Source of the DNA: Siphonodentalium dalli
Lineage: Eukaryota; Mollusca; Scaphopoda; Gadilida; Siphonodentaliidae
Assembly (NCBI GenBank): GCA_032622095.1
Contig: CP136068.1
Coordinates: 182,842,796 to 182,906,795 of the forward strand
Direction of reading: 5' to 3'
Length of the DNA: 64,000 nucleotides
The notes below the pieces were generated by a model. That model was not told the DNA's origin and ran no database searches. It saw only the letters and a program-made list of their open reading frames with translations. The position numbers were made by a program, and so were the translations under genes. Shown piece by piece: positions 46,083 through 59,242 of the stretch; positions within the stretch are counted from its first letter, which is position 1, and each line of letters begins with the position of its first letter.

Positions 46083-46765
46083 ATTACGCTGCAAATTGGC
46101 TGCGGACACACGTTCCACAGTAGGGATGGCATAGTAGGTGTGACAATTTAGTATGGTGGAGTTTGGTGACAATTGGTCCATCATAATTCTGTGCCATAGC
46201 TATCCATGTCGCCCGCTGATTTTCGGCACAATGAGTCGGTTGGACCAATTAACCATTGCTTGATCTCTACTCATTACGTTTTTCTAAATTGTATTCACTA
46301 CGATATATATAATTGCACGATAGATCGTCCAGTATTGTGATCGACCATGGCCTGGTGGCAATTCCTCATTGAATCACATATCAGTATTGTGGTACGTTTT
46401 TATATGATCTCAATGCATGCATGTTTATCTACTTGTATTAATTTCATTAGTAAGAACAATCATGGCTGTTGAGATTGGTTATTCATTAAGTTATCAAGTG
46501 GACTTGTGTGGTAGCATGCAAAATATAGCACTGCGTGTTGAGTAAAGATCAACATCGACAAGACATTCAGGTAGATACATCATTGAGAGATCGACCGTCG
46601 CTGGTAGAGCTTGGTAGACGCATTGTGCGAATTTGCAGAGGGCGACATGGATAGCTATGGCACAGAATTATGACGGACCAATTGTCACCAAACTCCACCA
46701 TAATAAATTGTCACACCTACTATGCCATCGCTACTGTGGTACGTGTGTCCGCAGCCAATGTCATG
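46083..46765. mobile_element. Foldback element with arms of about 120 bp
   Basis: Left arm 46095-46213 (GCGGACACACGT, GGCATAGTAGGTGTGACAAT, ACAATTGGTCC, ATAGCTATCCATGTCGCC) is inverted at 46640-46762 (GGCGACATGGATAGCTAT and on). About 430 bases of unrelated sequence between. No transposase. Confidence 0.82.
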
Positions 46766-46857
46766 GGAAATTATATCATAGTTTCACGGTTTTAAATCGT
46801 ACTGGGCATGTTTTAATTGTTGTTCCATATTATATAGATAATGTATGGCTTGGAATT

Positions 46858-46952
46858 GACTATGCCACAATAGTGCCCCGATAGGATGAATAGTCCAAGA
46901 GCCGAAGGCGAGTGGACTATTCCTCATCGATGGCCACTATTTTGGCATAGCT
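46858..46952. repeat. Palindrome with GCCGAAGGCGAG centre
   Basis: Arms of about 42 bases: CTATGCCACAATAGTGCC, GATGAATAGTCCA on the left, inverted on the right as TGGACTATTCCTCATC and GGCCACTATTTTGGCATAG. Centre AGAGCCGAAGGCGAG. Confidence 0.75.
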
Positions 46953-48016
46953 GACGTCAAGAAATTCACTATTTATTACATTATATTGAAAGTTGGTGTA
47001 AATTTTCTTACAATTTCTGTATCTGATTGTGTAAGATTTTTTTTACCGTGAATTTTGGAAATTGGTCTCAGATCTTACAATTTACGGCTATCTTTTGATG
47101 ATGACATGGGAGCATAACTATGTTATTATTTACATATAACAGCATCTCTTCATGATTCACGCATTTATTTATATTAATACGTCATTAGCAAAGACATTTT
47201 GGCGAACTTTTAGAAAACGGAAAGGAAGTTATAATAAATAACTTCCACTGGTATTAAAACATTAGGACTTGCCAACTATTCGGACAAACTCGGATAGCTA
47301 TGCTCGGACATTTGTAAGGTTATTACAATTCACCAATATATCTAATGATATACCGATATTGCAACAAGTATCGTACAATGTATAGTTTCAGATTGGCCAT
47401 ATCTCCATACGTCAACCCGATTGATCGAAATGAGTTTGTCACTTTAAATAGAAAAAGAATAGTAGGCATGTAGGAATCCTACTGGTGTACTATCGTAAAA
47501 CAGTATAGCAGTCTGCAGATAATCAGAATGCGAGAAAGTTACGTGAGTTATAATATATCCGGATAATGCATATAAAACGTTACACATATGCCGAGATATG
47601 CATTTATTACATATCTATCACCGTAATTCGCATGATCGCACGACGTTCCAGGCGTGTGATAATTCTCAGAATCGCACTAGTGCAATCTGTCGATGGAACT
47701 ATTTCATTCAGTGTTGTTAGACTGGCTCCCACCGTTACTATTTTTACTTTTTCAACTTTTGAACGCAAGGGCGACAACCCACTTGCCGAAATCGCAGCGC
47801 GCTGATTGGGTTATATTTTTGGAAAATCTGGGAAAACCCAATTTGCACCTTTGAGCGGTCAAGATGGGTCAAGTTCACTCGCGGATACACGGGCTCCCTG
47901 TCTGATTGTTGCGTTAACCCTAAAATGCCGTTAAAACTCAATTAAATCACATTTTCTGTACCGGAGATGTACGATTGTGAGTCAACTTACTGTAATACGG
48001 AGATATGTAATACAAA

Positions 48017-48180
48017 TAGAACCGCATGAGTGTCTGGATTTTGACGAATTATCGCACTCGATTTGTTGGCTGAACGCGATACCTCTCGTGCGGGACTGCG
48101 TCCCGCAGTCGAGGTATCGCTCCGCCAAATAAATCTCGTGCAATAATTTCGTCAGAATCCAGACACACATGCGGTTCTAT
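48017..48180. mobile_element. Palindromic MITE with arms of about 78 bp
   Basis: ATAGAACCGCATGAGTGTCT at the left is inverted at the right as AGACACACATGCGGTTCTAT; inner GCGATACCTC/GAGGTATCGC and a GC-rich TGCGGGACTGCGTCCCGCAG centre. Near-perfect over its whole 164 bases. Confidence 0.8.
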
Positions 48181-48566
48181 CTATGTATATCCATCATGAA
48201 TAGAAATAATATTATTCCGTTTCCCATTCAAACTGAAAACACTATGATCAGAAAATATATCGTGAAGAGTATCAGGGTGATACTATTTAAGCTTTTGCTG
48301 GTGATTATGAATATTTCTAACCACATCGAAGTGGTCAGGTTAACGACAAAATTATTTTAACTGGAAGCAGTTTGGTCTGTTCTCCCCGGGATAGGGTTCG
48401 TCATTTGAATTATTTAGGCTAGTCCCTGACCCAATTTAGAAGGGTATGCTTCAGTTCTTCGTAGAAAATAATGACTTTAATTAGAAAAATCACATTAATA
48501 ATAATTTTATGAAATCCAAGTCATACTCTTATATTCTATGGCTGAAAAGTAAATAAATTTTCTTGT

Positions 48567-49067
48567 ATCACGTGATCCTGCAAATGTGCTATGATACTGG
48601 TGGGTCCTGTTGAATTGCTATGATGCTGTTAGGGCAAACTGATGCTGTTAAGAACAAGTACCATTATTTTTTCTAAAGTTGTCATTTTTGTGGTGTTTGT
48701 CTAATCCGAGGGATTTGAGAAAAAGCCAGTGTCTGTATGAAACATTCTAGAACATATATATTTTTGAAATTTGAATAATGGCTGCGCTGGTGTTTGTAAA
48801 ACGAATATCCAAATTGATTAGAGTCGATTTTCAACAACGATACAATTAATATTACAACTATTTCCCAAAATATGTTTCTGAAATATTTGATACATATAAT
48901 GGCTTTTCCTTGATATTCTCAGATTATTCGAAAACGACAAAAATGATAACGTTATAAAAAATAACGGTTCCCTTTGGTAACAGCATCAGTTTGTCATAAC
49001 ATCATCATGGCAATTCTACAGGACCCAACCGCATCATAGCATATTTGCAGGACCACTTGGCCAGGGG
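48567..49067. mobile_element. MITE family D, copy 3
   Basis: Left GTGATCCTGCAAATGTGCTA and right GCAGGACCACTTGGCCAGGG; internal TTGCTATGATGCTGTTAGGG matches 43194-43704. Confidence 0.78.
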
Positions 49068-51490
49068 TGTGTATAGACATGTAGGGAGTGGGACAGAACA
49101 CAATTTATTTTTGCCAAATATTTTGCCAAATGAATATATTTTTGCCAATTCCTGTTTTTAAATTGTCAAACGCTATAACTTATAGCATCAGTTTCTGCAA
49201 CACCGAGTCTTCTATTTCGACTATCGCTGTCGGATGACTTTTGACGCTGTTGAACGACTTTTTATGTCTATAGGAAAGCAGTTAGTTATGAATTATTCTC
49301 GCCTCTCTACTGTGGTTTAGCATACAATAATTTAACAATACCACTTTAGAATGGTTGTATCATCTGAAGGGCGCATCAAAAGAGGATTAGCTATGTGAAT
49401 AAGTACAACAACCCGTTGACAATAATAACAATAATTAATGTAAGAGTTTCATGAAATGAATGGTATTGATTGACCAATATTTTTCAACTCAACTCTCTTG
49501 CGAAATTAAAAAGTGACTTGCCAACACTTTTGCCAAATGAAAATATTTTTGCTAAATGTGAATTATTTTTGCCATCTACAAATTTGGCAAGTGGCAGCGC
49601 GAACCCTGTCTCCACCCATGTAAACCGCGATCCATAATTTAAGAGGAATTCGTTATATCATGGTATGGCCTCCCTAAAACCCGTTTACTGGACCGTCAAG
49701 CGTAAAACTTATAGCAAAACACTTACATTCATGCACTTTGCAGGTGTGAGCGATTCTCGGTTATATATTTCCAAGAAAGGTATGCTCGTTGTCATTGACA
49801 TGCGGTGGAATAAAACCGATACGTCGGGCGAGATCGGGACTTTTCGAACTGGTCTCGTTTTTCGTGGTTTCTGGCTTGTCTGTTTTGTCCCATCCCTGCT
49901 TTTTTGGTCGGACGTCTAATAGAGGAACCGAATAGCCCCACAAGTGAGTTTCAGGCGAAATATCTAACTGCCTTGTTCCTTGCTCGTATGATTGTTGTTA
50001 TTGTATTACTGACGCATTCCTGTAAGTCAATAATATAAGTATTGTGATCACACCAACTCCGTCCGAAACCAGCGTTACACAACGTGGCTTCACTTAGTTA
50101 CGGTCTACTATATGACACTTGCTTAACATGCAGCGTCATGACACCAATATTGCTGAAATCATTTTACAGATGACGATAACTGTTAATACCAATATAAATT
50201 ATGTCCAAGACTTGGTGGATGGGGAAGGATTTATATTCAGTATACTTGTGTATGTTGCCGGTATTCGTCCATTCCACAGTTGTTGGAAATTATTATCAAA
50301 ATTCAATGATAAATACACTCACACCATTACATCAATAATAACAATATATGGAACGCTGGCCAATTTACTGGATTCAGAGTCAATCGGACTCCCGCTACCA
50401 CAACTAATTTCAAGTCCTATTTCAGCATAAAAAATGTATCAGTTGTAAAACTTTTCTTCCACTCAATCAACTGTATACATGTATATGTCTTGAAAGTAAC
50501 ACTGCAAATCCGAAATGATTTTGGATTTCTTGCAACATTTATTAATGTCAATTGCAAACAACACAAAAATCTGACGAGTCGTCATCCGAGTCACAGGCTA
50601 TAATTAGAAGCACGGATTAGTTATGACGTTACAATTTCGGATGGTGATTCGTCAATCTTACACAGAAGCTTTCCACACTTGTCTATATTATTATTATTTG
50701 TATTTATGAGCGGATTGTGATAAAATCTTCCAATAACTGTGATCCATTCATAACATGATGTTTTGTTGCGTTGTTGCAGTGATGAGTCCCCTGGTCATAC
50801 TGGGTAAAACGGGTATACGATATCACAGGTCCGGTACCATGTATATACCATAATCAGTACATTGTACACGTATCGTTCGCACTATGCGGGAAGGATAATA
50901 CTTTCAAGATATGATTAATTGATTGTCAAGACTGAATGGACATCTAAAATCAATGTATCGGTTTATCAGATTTTATATACGTGTGGCCTGATCTGAACAT
51001 ATTGGAAAATGAAGCTATTTCAAGCTCAATTGTATGGACACATGCTTCAGCGAGCCTGTAGGCTCGTGTTTAGAGCAACACAGTCTGGTACGCAAACGGT
51101 CCAATACATACCTTATAAGTAGGGGGTATATCATATTTGCCTAATATCGTAATTATATTGTGTTTTACGCAATTCCTTGGCATAGCATTTCAAAATTTTG
51201 TTGAAATCCTGGCTGTGAATGTTTCAGTAACACATGCACATATAAATGCACATACAAATACTGGCGTATTTAAGTAGAAAATTTAACAAAACTGAGGCTG
51301 GTGATAATAAAGAAAATGGCACAACACATCAAGTTTTGTCTCTATTGTGTTGTATGGGTACAATGCATATATCGTCAATGGTCGCATATACGTAGATTTA
51401 TAGCCATACCAGGGATTGGCAGCTCTTACCGAATAGTTGACAGATTGTACAAATATTGTGAATTCTTATGTCTAAAAATATGAAAGCTAA
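49068..51490. other. Stretch without recognised gene
   Basis: ORFs of 60-103 residues occur (for example 49665-49919 plus, 49761-49943 minus, 50119-50430 plus) but none has a recognisable domain or a consistent splice pair. No element ends seen. Confidence 0.35.
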
Positions 51491-51857
51491 AGGCACGGAT
51501 AGCCTTTGTGGTGGGTATTGCTGTTAACATAGTCACACCCGTTAAAACCGCAATAAACAGAAAGAATATTAAAATATAGACATATTTTATAGCAGTCATA
51601 AATATTGCGTAAATAGTATTGTATTATCAAGTCCATTCGCTTTGTTATGTAAACAAATGCCAGCTTCTGTAAGGTTTTTTGGCCTTTGTGTACATAACAA
51701 AGCGTACACATGTGACAATAACATACTATTTACGCGATATTTATGATTGGTATACGAACAAAAGCTGACTATATTTTAATTTTCTTTCTGTTTAAGACGG
51801 TTTTAACCGATGTGACAATTTTAACAGCAATACCCACCGCGAAGGCCATCCGTACCT
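51491..51857. mobile_element. Palindromic MITE, family C, most complete copy
   Basis: 367 bp with arms of about 170: AGGCACGGATAGCCTTTGTG, GGTGGGTATTGCTGTTAA at the left, inverted at the right as TTAACAGCAATACCCACCGC and GAAGGCCATCCGTACCT. Centre about 51674. No ORF; target duplication not clear. Confidence 0.82.
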
Positions 51858-52684
51858 ATAATAAGTACGAATTTGAAATCTGGTGGACATTAGTGCATAT
51901 TCAGTTCCGCCACCGGAAGTCAAAATAAGCTGTTTGCATAGTATCGTCACTATCGTACCAGTGCGTATACCATACGACTTTCAACTTGCAGATACGGTGC
52001 GTACTTCTATTAGTATGTTGCTAACTGTATAATTGATCAAAAATGTGTTGTGGACCAAAACCTAATTTGATAGTTTCAAATGCTGACACATTTTATATAT
52101 ATCGTCTTTCTTAATCGTCAATTTATATATTGTATTCATAACAGTGTACACGTTTACAAGTAGCATTGTCAACGTCCAGCCGCATCCACAGCGCATACGT
52201 TTACTATGCAATTATGTGCATATCGATCGGTACATACATGTAGTCCAGCTAACAAGGCAGGGACGTGGCTAGAGTGTCTCCATTGGGGTGTCCACCTTAT
52301 AGGATTTCCAACTGTTGGAAATGTCCAAACCTGACCAATATATAAATAACTTATTAGATTCTCATTCTACTGTTCTGGAAAAGGCGGGTCGGCGGATTTC
52401 ATGTGTTATATGTTTTTCTTGCTATACGCGATTTATGGGCATGGTCAGTTCTTGAAATTGAAAAAGTATACAATACAATGTGATTTTAACTTGTGATGAA
52501 AAATCATAATGGACTGATTAATTGGTGACTGAAGTGTACTTTGAAGGTTAATTCATGAGAAAAAAAAAGCTTTCATAAAAAGTACTCAAATTAAAGTAAT
52601 TTCAAACTGGTGACCTGATCAGTCAAAACATTTGTCCACAAGGACACTGTGATTAACGTTTGGATACAAACAACAAATGTCGCT

Positions 52685-53342
52685 CTGAAGACTGGGGTTG
52701 GACCCTTGTTTCTTCATTTGTATTTTCAAAACTAGACTATTGTAATGCCATTATCGCCGGCATCACAACTGAACACTTGGATAAATTGCAAAAAGTAATT
52801 AATGTTGCTGCAAGGATTGTTTCCCGCAAACCAAAATTTTCACATGTAACACCATTGCTACAAGAACTACACTACCTTCCTATTCGTGCACGCATAGACT
52901 ACAAATGTGCGTCATTCTGTTATTAAAAATCAGAATCTAGTTCAAGTATTCTCCCAGTATTGCCTCAATATTGTGTATGTATGTTCCACCCACGAATCTG
53001 AGGTCAAAGGCACAAGCTCTAATGGATATTCCATCAATTTTTTTTTTAAACTTATGGCGATAGAGCATTTGATTCGTATGCGCCAAATGTTTGGAACTCA
53101 CTGAGACACGACATAAGATTTGCAAACTCTCTGACCGAATTCAAAACTTTGTTAAAGAGTGAATTATTCTGTGCTCACTATGGGGAAGTTACCTCAGATG
53201 TTGTTTAATTATTTTGATGTATGTGTATATCTATAGGTATGTGGTGTGTATAGATGTATGTATATCACGTGTGATAGAGGGCAGGGTACAGGTTGGAATG
53301 TAAGCGCTCTGGGCCATATGGGATAAAGCGCTATATAAAAAC

Positions 53343-53373
<31 letters not shown>
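52685..53373 (+). mobile_element. 5'-truncated CR1/L2-like LINE, 3' end
   Basis: The frame to 52926 encodes the end of a non-LTR reverse transcriptase: SKLDYCNAIIAGITTEHLDK, AARIVSRKPKF, LHYLPIRARIDYK. After a frameshift, RAFDSYAPNVWNSLRHDIRF (about 53058-53117) and SLTEFKTLLKSELF complete the usual C-terminus. The tail reads TAAGCGCTCTGGGCCATATG, GCGCTATATAAA and (ATT)n, typical of CR1/L2 3' ends. Dead copy: frameshifts, stops, most of the element missing. Confidence 0.85.
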
Positions 53374-53784
53374 AAAACTGCCAGAATAATTTCAATTTGT
53401 CTTGAAATGTCCAACTTATATGCTGTGCCAGGCACGACATTTCCGCCTAATGATTTTTACCGACTTTACTTCCAACCACCATCCGCCTGTGCCAATATTA
53501 CAGACGCACTATCCGTTTCGTAAAATGCTAGAAGTGGAATCTCTCGGATAAATTAATATTGCGAACTTTGAAAATATAGTCTGACTTGAATTATCTAACT
53601 GTTGTGTGTTAGTTCCACAATTTTACTATTCTATAATATCTTGTCGCGGTAGCTGTATACCGCATATCAGTGCAAAGTGTCCACCAATAGATACCCCACA
53701 TAACATACATGTACATGTAGTATAGAAAGAAAAAAATGAATTGATGCATATTTTATTTCGACAATTATCGGTGCGAGTCCCCGA

Positions 53785-54110
53785 AATGGACAAAAACACT
53801 TGTCAGCATAGTGATTTAAAACTTGTGAGCATGGTGATTTAACACTTGTCAGAATGGCGTTTTTAACACTTGTGAGCACTTAAATCACCATTTAACACTT
53901 ATGTGCATGGTGATTTAACACTTGCCAGCATGGCTATTTAACACTTGTGAGCATGGTTATTTTATACATGTTATCGTGGTGATTTAACACTTGTGAGCAT
54001 GGTAATTTAACACGTGTCAGCATTGCGAATTAACACTTGTCAGCATTGTGATTTAACACTTGTCTGCATTGTGATTTAACACTTGTCAGCATGGTGATTT
54101 TCCAAACAAA
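53785..54110. repeat. 23-bp minisatellite, about 14 copies
   Basis: Unit AGCATGGTGATTTAACACTT plus GTC, with frequent substitutions and some length changes. On the minus strand it would lie in the 3' untranslated region or just beyond gene Y. Confidence 0.85.
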
Positions 54111-54531
54111 ACAGGTCCTTAGCATTTATGTCAATATTTTGAGCGCACGCTGGTTGATACACTATTTAGTTTTCCCCGAAAAAAATACCACTGAACTGTG
54201 GAGAAGTGTGGTGTTCTTTGTCTGATTCCGTTGATAACTTGAAAAATAATATCCTGAAACATGGTACACACTACATGCAGTTGTATGTGGTCTTCATGTA
54301 AGAAACACTGGTTAAATAATGTTCTGATTAAATCATCGAATTAATTAACAAGTTTGTTGTCCGGGTGATGACTCTGGCATTTATAGTTATAAACATTGAT
54401 AGCTTTTTAAATAATGTAGCTCCATCTTGGATGTTTGGCAGTTGAATTTTCCAAATTGAGATTCATAAATTGTGGTGTGTCCATGGATTTTACCGTTAGA
54501 TATAGTCATAATTGTGGTATGGGTCCATGCA

Positions 54532-54635
54532 TTAACGTAAGGCTGAACATGTTGTCACGCAAGCATCCTTGAGGTAACTGGAACACAGATCGGAGAACCC
54601 CATCGTCATCAATTCAGCACAGTTCGATAAGATAT
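54532..54635 (-). CDS. Gene Y, terminal exon: Cys-rich C-terminus
   Basis: Acceptor AACATTTTTATTACAG ends at 54636. Frame phase 1, matching the donor of the TSP1 exon (split codon GAT). It encodes ILSNCAELMTMGFSDLCSSY then LKDACVTTCSALR and TAA at 54534-54532. Four cysteines, arranged somewhat like a ShKT-type or other small disulfide domain. It would close the protein directly after the TSP1 repeat. No donor is evident before the stop, so it is the last exon on this model. Confidence 0.6.
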
Positions 54636-54999
54636 CTGTAATAAAAATGTTATTGATAATTGACGAAGATATACACACTATGGTGGTATCAAGCCATGCA
54701 TGACATAGGTCAATATCCATGATGAGTCACTGCACGTATACATCATGCAACGACATCTTACATTTCTTATTTCAGATTGTTGTCGGTTACAATTCGTTCT
54801 ACGTTTATCCGAACCGAACTGTCCATGTTCAGTTTGAAAATTGACCGGATAAAATTAAAATTACATGCATACGTTGTGACAGCGATCAGACCAGAGTAGC
54901 TGAACTATGTGTCTGTGTTTGATATGGTATTTGTATTGTTATAGTGTATTACCCAGACATCGATCTTTCGAACTCCATAATTATGTAAGAGGTATTTAA

Positions 55000-55228
55000 C
55001 ACTTCCATGAATGGAGCTTCATGAAGTTTTGCGAAAACACTGTGCCAATGCATAGGGAGCCTCACATATATATGAGAATACATTGGCCTAACAATATTTA
55101 CATTGACCTTGTAAGCCAGTTCATTCTCTAATATACGCGAGGCTCCGTATGGAAGACTCGCATGTATAAGATGATGCACTGACTCAGGATATTAAAGCTG
55201 TACAAGCGTAGCTCCTGTCATCAAAGGG
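55000..55228. mobile_element. TTAA-flanked MITE, 229 bp
   Basis: TTAA at 54996-54999 and 55229-55232. Left end CACTTCCATGAATGGAGCTT, right end GTAGCTCCTGTCATCAAAGG, imperfect inverses. Contains a GCCAATGCATAGGGAGCCTC half-palindrome and GAGGCTCCGTATGG. piggyBac-type by target; lies in the last intron of gene Y. Confidence 0.72.
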
Positions 55229-55907
55229 TTAAAACATATCTACGCGGACGATTTCCGGAACAAACTCGTCAACATAGCGCTCAAAACCGAGTTTTATTTC
55301 TTATAGTTTTCGGTTAAAATGAGATTGTTCCGTCTTTGTCGGTTCAATGTTTTAATCAGTTGTCGCGTTAGAAATGCATGTGTAGACCATGGGAGGAACA
55401 TCTCGACCTGACATCACATCCCTGTTCAATGCTATGGTTCTATAGAGTTTTAATGCGAAAATAGTGCGCGATGTTAAATTAATTTCCAGTTGAGATTTGG
55501 TGCTAAATTTAGGTAGTGTATCTTCTGGTGACTTGGTGTAAACAATATTTATCCCAATACAAAACAAGATGAATATTTTACAAAAATGCTAATGGATGAG
55601 TATGGGTGATTGGAAAGGGATGAGACAACAAGTCTATTGTGGCTTTTTTGTAAGTCCTCTCCCAGATCGCTTAAATTTTCCGAACTACATAAGGCCGTTC
55701 GGGCGTGTCAGACGGGAGTTTTTCTGGTTTGTACTTTAAATAACTTATTGGTGATTTTGATATAGATCGCACTCAACAACAGATAGCAAGAGATAAGATA
55801 AGAACTGGAGTGGGTGTGATTAGGGAATTAAAGGTAACCAATGGGACGAAAGGAGAGTAGTTAGGTTTAAGAAAGGTCAGAAAGATAGGATGGTCAATGG
55901 GCATTTC

Positions 55908-56006
55908 GTTACGGCTACAGCCGCGGTTATCGTCAAATCGTTAGGGATACAGCCACGGTTATCGTCAATTCGTTAGGGCTACAGCCGCGGTTATCGTCAA
56001 TTCGTT
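55908..56006. repeat. 32-bp repeat, three copies
   Basis: Unit GGCTACAGCCGCGGTTATCG plus TCAATTCGTTAG; three copies with few changes. Confidence 0.8.
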
Positions 56007-56314
56007 AGAGACGCCTCGGAAATTATTTCCAATACCTGTATCGGCTATAACAAAAGCGGGAGTTGATTTGAAGTCTCAATCTCTGTGCCATGACCAATTT
56101 GGCATTGTTTTACAGGAACAGCCCTGTCTTGGTGTGTAAAATGTACATATAAGACTCCACAGTAGTAAGTTACGTACTTGTCCATATTCGGAAGCTATTT
56201 GTAATACAGCTCTCCAGACAATGTATCATGAACTACATATTGACAACTATAACCACACGTCCACAAGTCAAATAATATACCCACGGACATGTTTGTTTAT
56301 GACAGTAGACTCAC

Positions 56315-56482
56315 CGCCGCAGTACATTTGGTTGCAGGACTTAGTTTGCTTTGTTTCCATCAGCCCGCAGTCGGCGCCGGAACTCGGAACACACACCCGA
56401 TGTCTGAACCGTTCACCTGGATCACAGGTGGCGCTGCACCCAGTCCACTCGCTCCACTCCGCCGCGGCTAGCTTCATTCCCA
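56315..56482 (-). CDS. Gene Y, exon with thrombospondin type 1 repeat
   Basis: Acceptor CAATATTTTCCTGCAG ends at 56483 and donor CTGCGGCG|GTGAGT follows 56315. 168 bp, phase 1 to 1, a symmetric module. It encodes EWSEWTGCSATCDPGERFRH, RVCVPSSGADCG and QTKSCNQMYC: a WxxW motif, CSATC and six cysteines in TSP1 order. TSP1 repeats are extracellular and often C- and O-glycosylated; WSEW is the usual C-mannosylation site. Phase matches both neighbours. Confidence 0.88.
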
Positions 56483-57059
56483 CTGCAGGAAAATATTGAG
56501 TGGTGCAACATGACCATAAATATAATCATAACTTATTTTAAGCCGATGGGAACATGCTGGTTGCTAGTTGCCAATTCGTAGTTGCTTGTTGCTAGTTACA
56601 CATGAAATACAGCTTCACAAATGTAATAACACACTAAAGACAGCAGTGCAAGACAATTAAAGCTAAAACAAATAAAATACACCATTTTGAAACTCGAAGG
56701 TGCCATTTACATGATAATAATATAACAAATACATAGTCATAGATGATGATATGCACATCTAGCTGCCAGAGATTTGAATAGACACTATTTAGTTCTACCC
56801 TCAAAGAATATATAATATTTTTTAGAAATGTTTATTTATGACATGCTTTAGAATAGATGAGAATGGAGGGTGGATAGGATTTAACAACATGTGAGTTATC
56901 GCATATGTTGAGTTATCTCCTCTGAAAAGAAAACGACATGGAGTATATACGAAGAGCGGAGGGAAAGAGGCCAAGTTGAAGAGTACAGCACATGAATTAC
57001 TTGATATGTATAACATACTAATGATGAGTTTAATAATCGTAGACAATTTATGAATCTGC

Positions 57060-57130
57060 TGAGGTCAGAGAGACAGAGAGCTAGAAAAAGAGTGAGTGAG
57101 AGGGAGAAAGTGAGAGAGAAAGGGAGAGAT
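57060..57130. repeat. Purine-rich GA tract
   Basis: Imperfect GAGA-type purine run on the plus strand (pyrimidine on the gene Y strand), within an intron of gene Y. Confidence 0.7.
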
Positions 57131-58441
57131 ATTGTGTGCTACAACTGTCGCGTGTTCTTGAATATTTAAAGCATCTTTTTCACTGCTAAATGTTATGTTC
57201 TTTTCGTGTTTAAATTATTAGGAATACTTATGACTGATGGAAATTCACTGAATCAGAGATTGGAAACTGGTTCAACAGTCATGCGTGCGGTGCAATAATA
57301 TACCCTCCCATCAATGAGCACAAGCGTGAAATCAAACCTCAAGACATGTATCATCATCGATTAATTATTCGGGTTGATCAAATGCACATTGGAATTTAGT
57401 GGGAACTGGGCAGTTGCATCAGCATTCACAATGCAGAACATTACGTACTGCAAATAAAAATCACACACTTGAACCACACGCATGCATATCATCTATCATC
57501 TAACAGTTACCAAATCGACTCATATCGTCAAAAATCGCGTGAGAAATAGAAATATTAATGTTGATGTTATTATATATTTATACAAATCCAAATGATAGTG
57601 GTGTCGGCTCGGATGCAAAACTGCTAGGTCAGAGCACAAAATTAGTGTAACAATTAAAAGCAATAGCTTATAATTTACACTCCCCACCTCCCCTCCCTAT
57701 ACAGAATATCAGACTTACCCAAACGTTTGATATGTCACATCACACTCTTGTCTATAGTTCGTTCCGCTATACTAAATCTATTTTCAATCAATTTCTTTCT
57801 ATTACTCCGTAAGAAAAACAAATCTACTGTGAGTAGCTGAGTAACTGAGTAACATATATAAACCAACAACGATATTCTAAAATTATTATGAACACAATTA
57901 CCTAATATTATGTTATCATTCTCACAACGTGGGCTTATTCACACGTAATCGGAAACGACCCCCGTAAGCTTTATGCTTGATGTCGGATCCCCTCCATACA
58001 ACCAATATTCATGCTTCATATTTTGTAACATGCACTCTATTTGAATCATATGGAATAAATACTGATTACATAAAATCAAATTCAAACAGTCCGCTACTGA
58101 TCATCAATGCTAAAACCAGTAGGATAACTTTTAATCACAGACCAAATAGATTTCACTCAGATTTTCGTTTGAAAATTAGACATATACAGTTGGGAATAAA
58201 TGTGCTAAATCGTGTTTTGTGAAGTTGAATATCATTCTTTATTGTACAGTCGCAACAAGCAACTATCAGTTAGCAACGACCAACACGCATGTCACCTTCA
58301 GCTTTACATAATAACGCAATATAAAAGACACATCCCATCCGCCTTCATACTATTACACCACTCTGCGATTTGGTTCATTTGAATGTACCGTCCATTCAGA
58401 TATAATAACGCTGTCAGTGTTGCGGGTGGAGAAAAGACCCA

Positions 58442-58800
58442 CCCTGTCCAAGTGGTCTTGCCAACATGATATGATGCTGGTGGTCCTGCTGAATTGGTAT
58501 GAAGAGGGTATGGCAAACAAATGGCGTTACGGAAAAGTACCGTTATTTTTTCTAAAGTTGTCATTTTCGCGGTGTTTGGCTACTTGGAGTGAGCGATTTG
58601 CGGAACCAACGTGTGTATGGAACATCCAAGAACATATATATTTGTGAAAAATATAATAATGCCTGCGCTGGTGTTTCTAAAACGACGTGAATAGCAATCT
58701 TGATTACAGTCGATATTGAACAACTAATACAACCAGTATTAAACATATATTGCAATACAACATTTTTGGAGTGTTTGACAGGCATATTGGCTCTTCCTGA
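58442..58800. mobile_element. MITE family D, left half
   Basis: CCCTGTCCAAGTGGTCTTGC, then GATATGATGCTGGTGG and the interior of family D as far as about 58800. The right terminal inverted repeat is absent. Confidence 0.7.
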
Positions 58801-59242
58801 AATTAACAACTACGAGTCCGTGTTTGATAACCAGTGTCACTCAAAGTGTTTGCCACAACAAGATAGTTATGTTCGCCGTGATTATGTTGTACTCAACTCA
58901 GATCATAGTTATTTGAAGGTGCGATAATTGCACGCACAGATCGCGTGCCCGTGTCTGGCTTCTCGAAGCCGAAATCATAACTACGGAAATGTCAAACGTG
59001 TATATATTGTACATATGCTGCAACATTCTCAATCTTTTGTATATATCTTCTAATTGTATCTCAATATCTACTTGATAAGAGAATAAACGTATTATTACAA
59101 ATGATAAACGGAACACACATTCCAGAGACTTAGTACCCTGTTCGTAATTATAATCAGTAGCAGCAGCGAAAGTTGTCCTTTATCACTTGTTATAATGAAA
59201 TGACTTCCAGTTTACGAGAGAGTGAGCGCGGCCTTGAATCTA

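Noticed and set aside
49665-49943. ORFs on both strands, one ending near a GGTATGC donor-like site
   Set aside because: Neither has a domain; acceptor and donor do not give a consistent exon on the minus strand, and the plus-strand exon would be under 40 bp.
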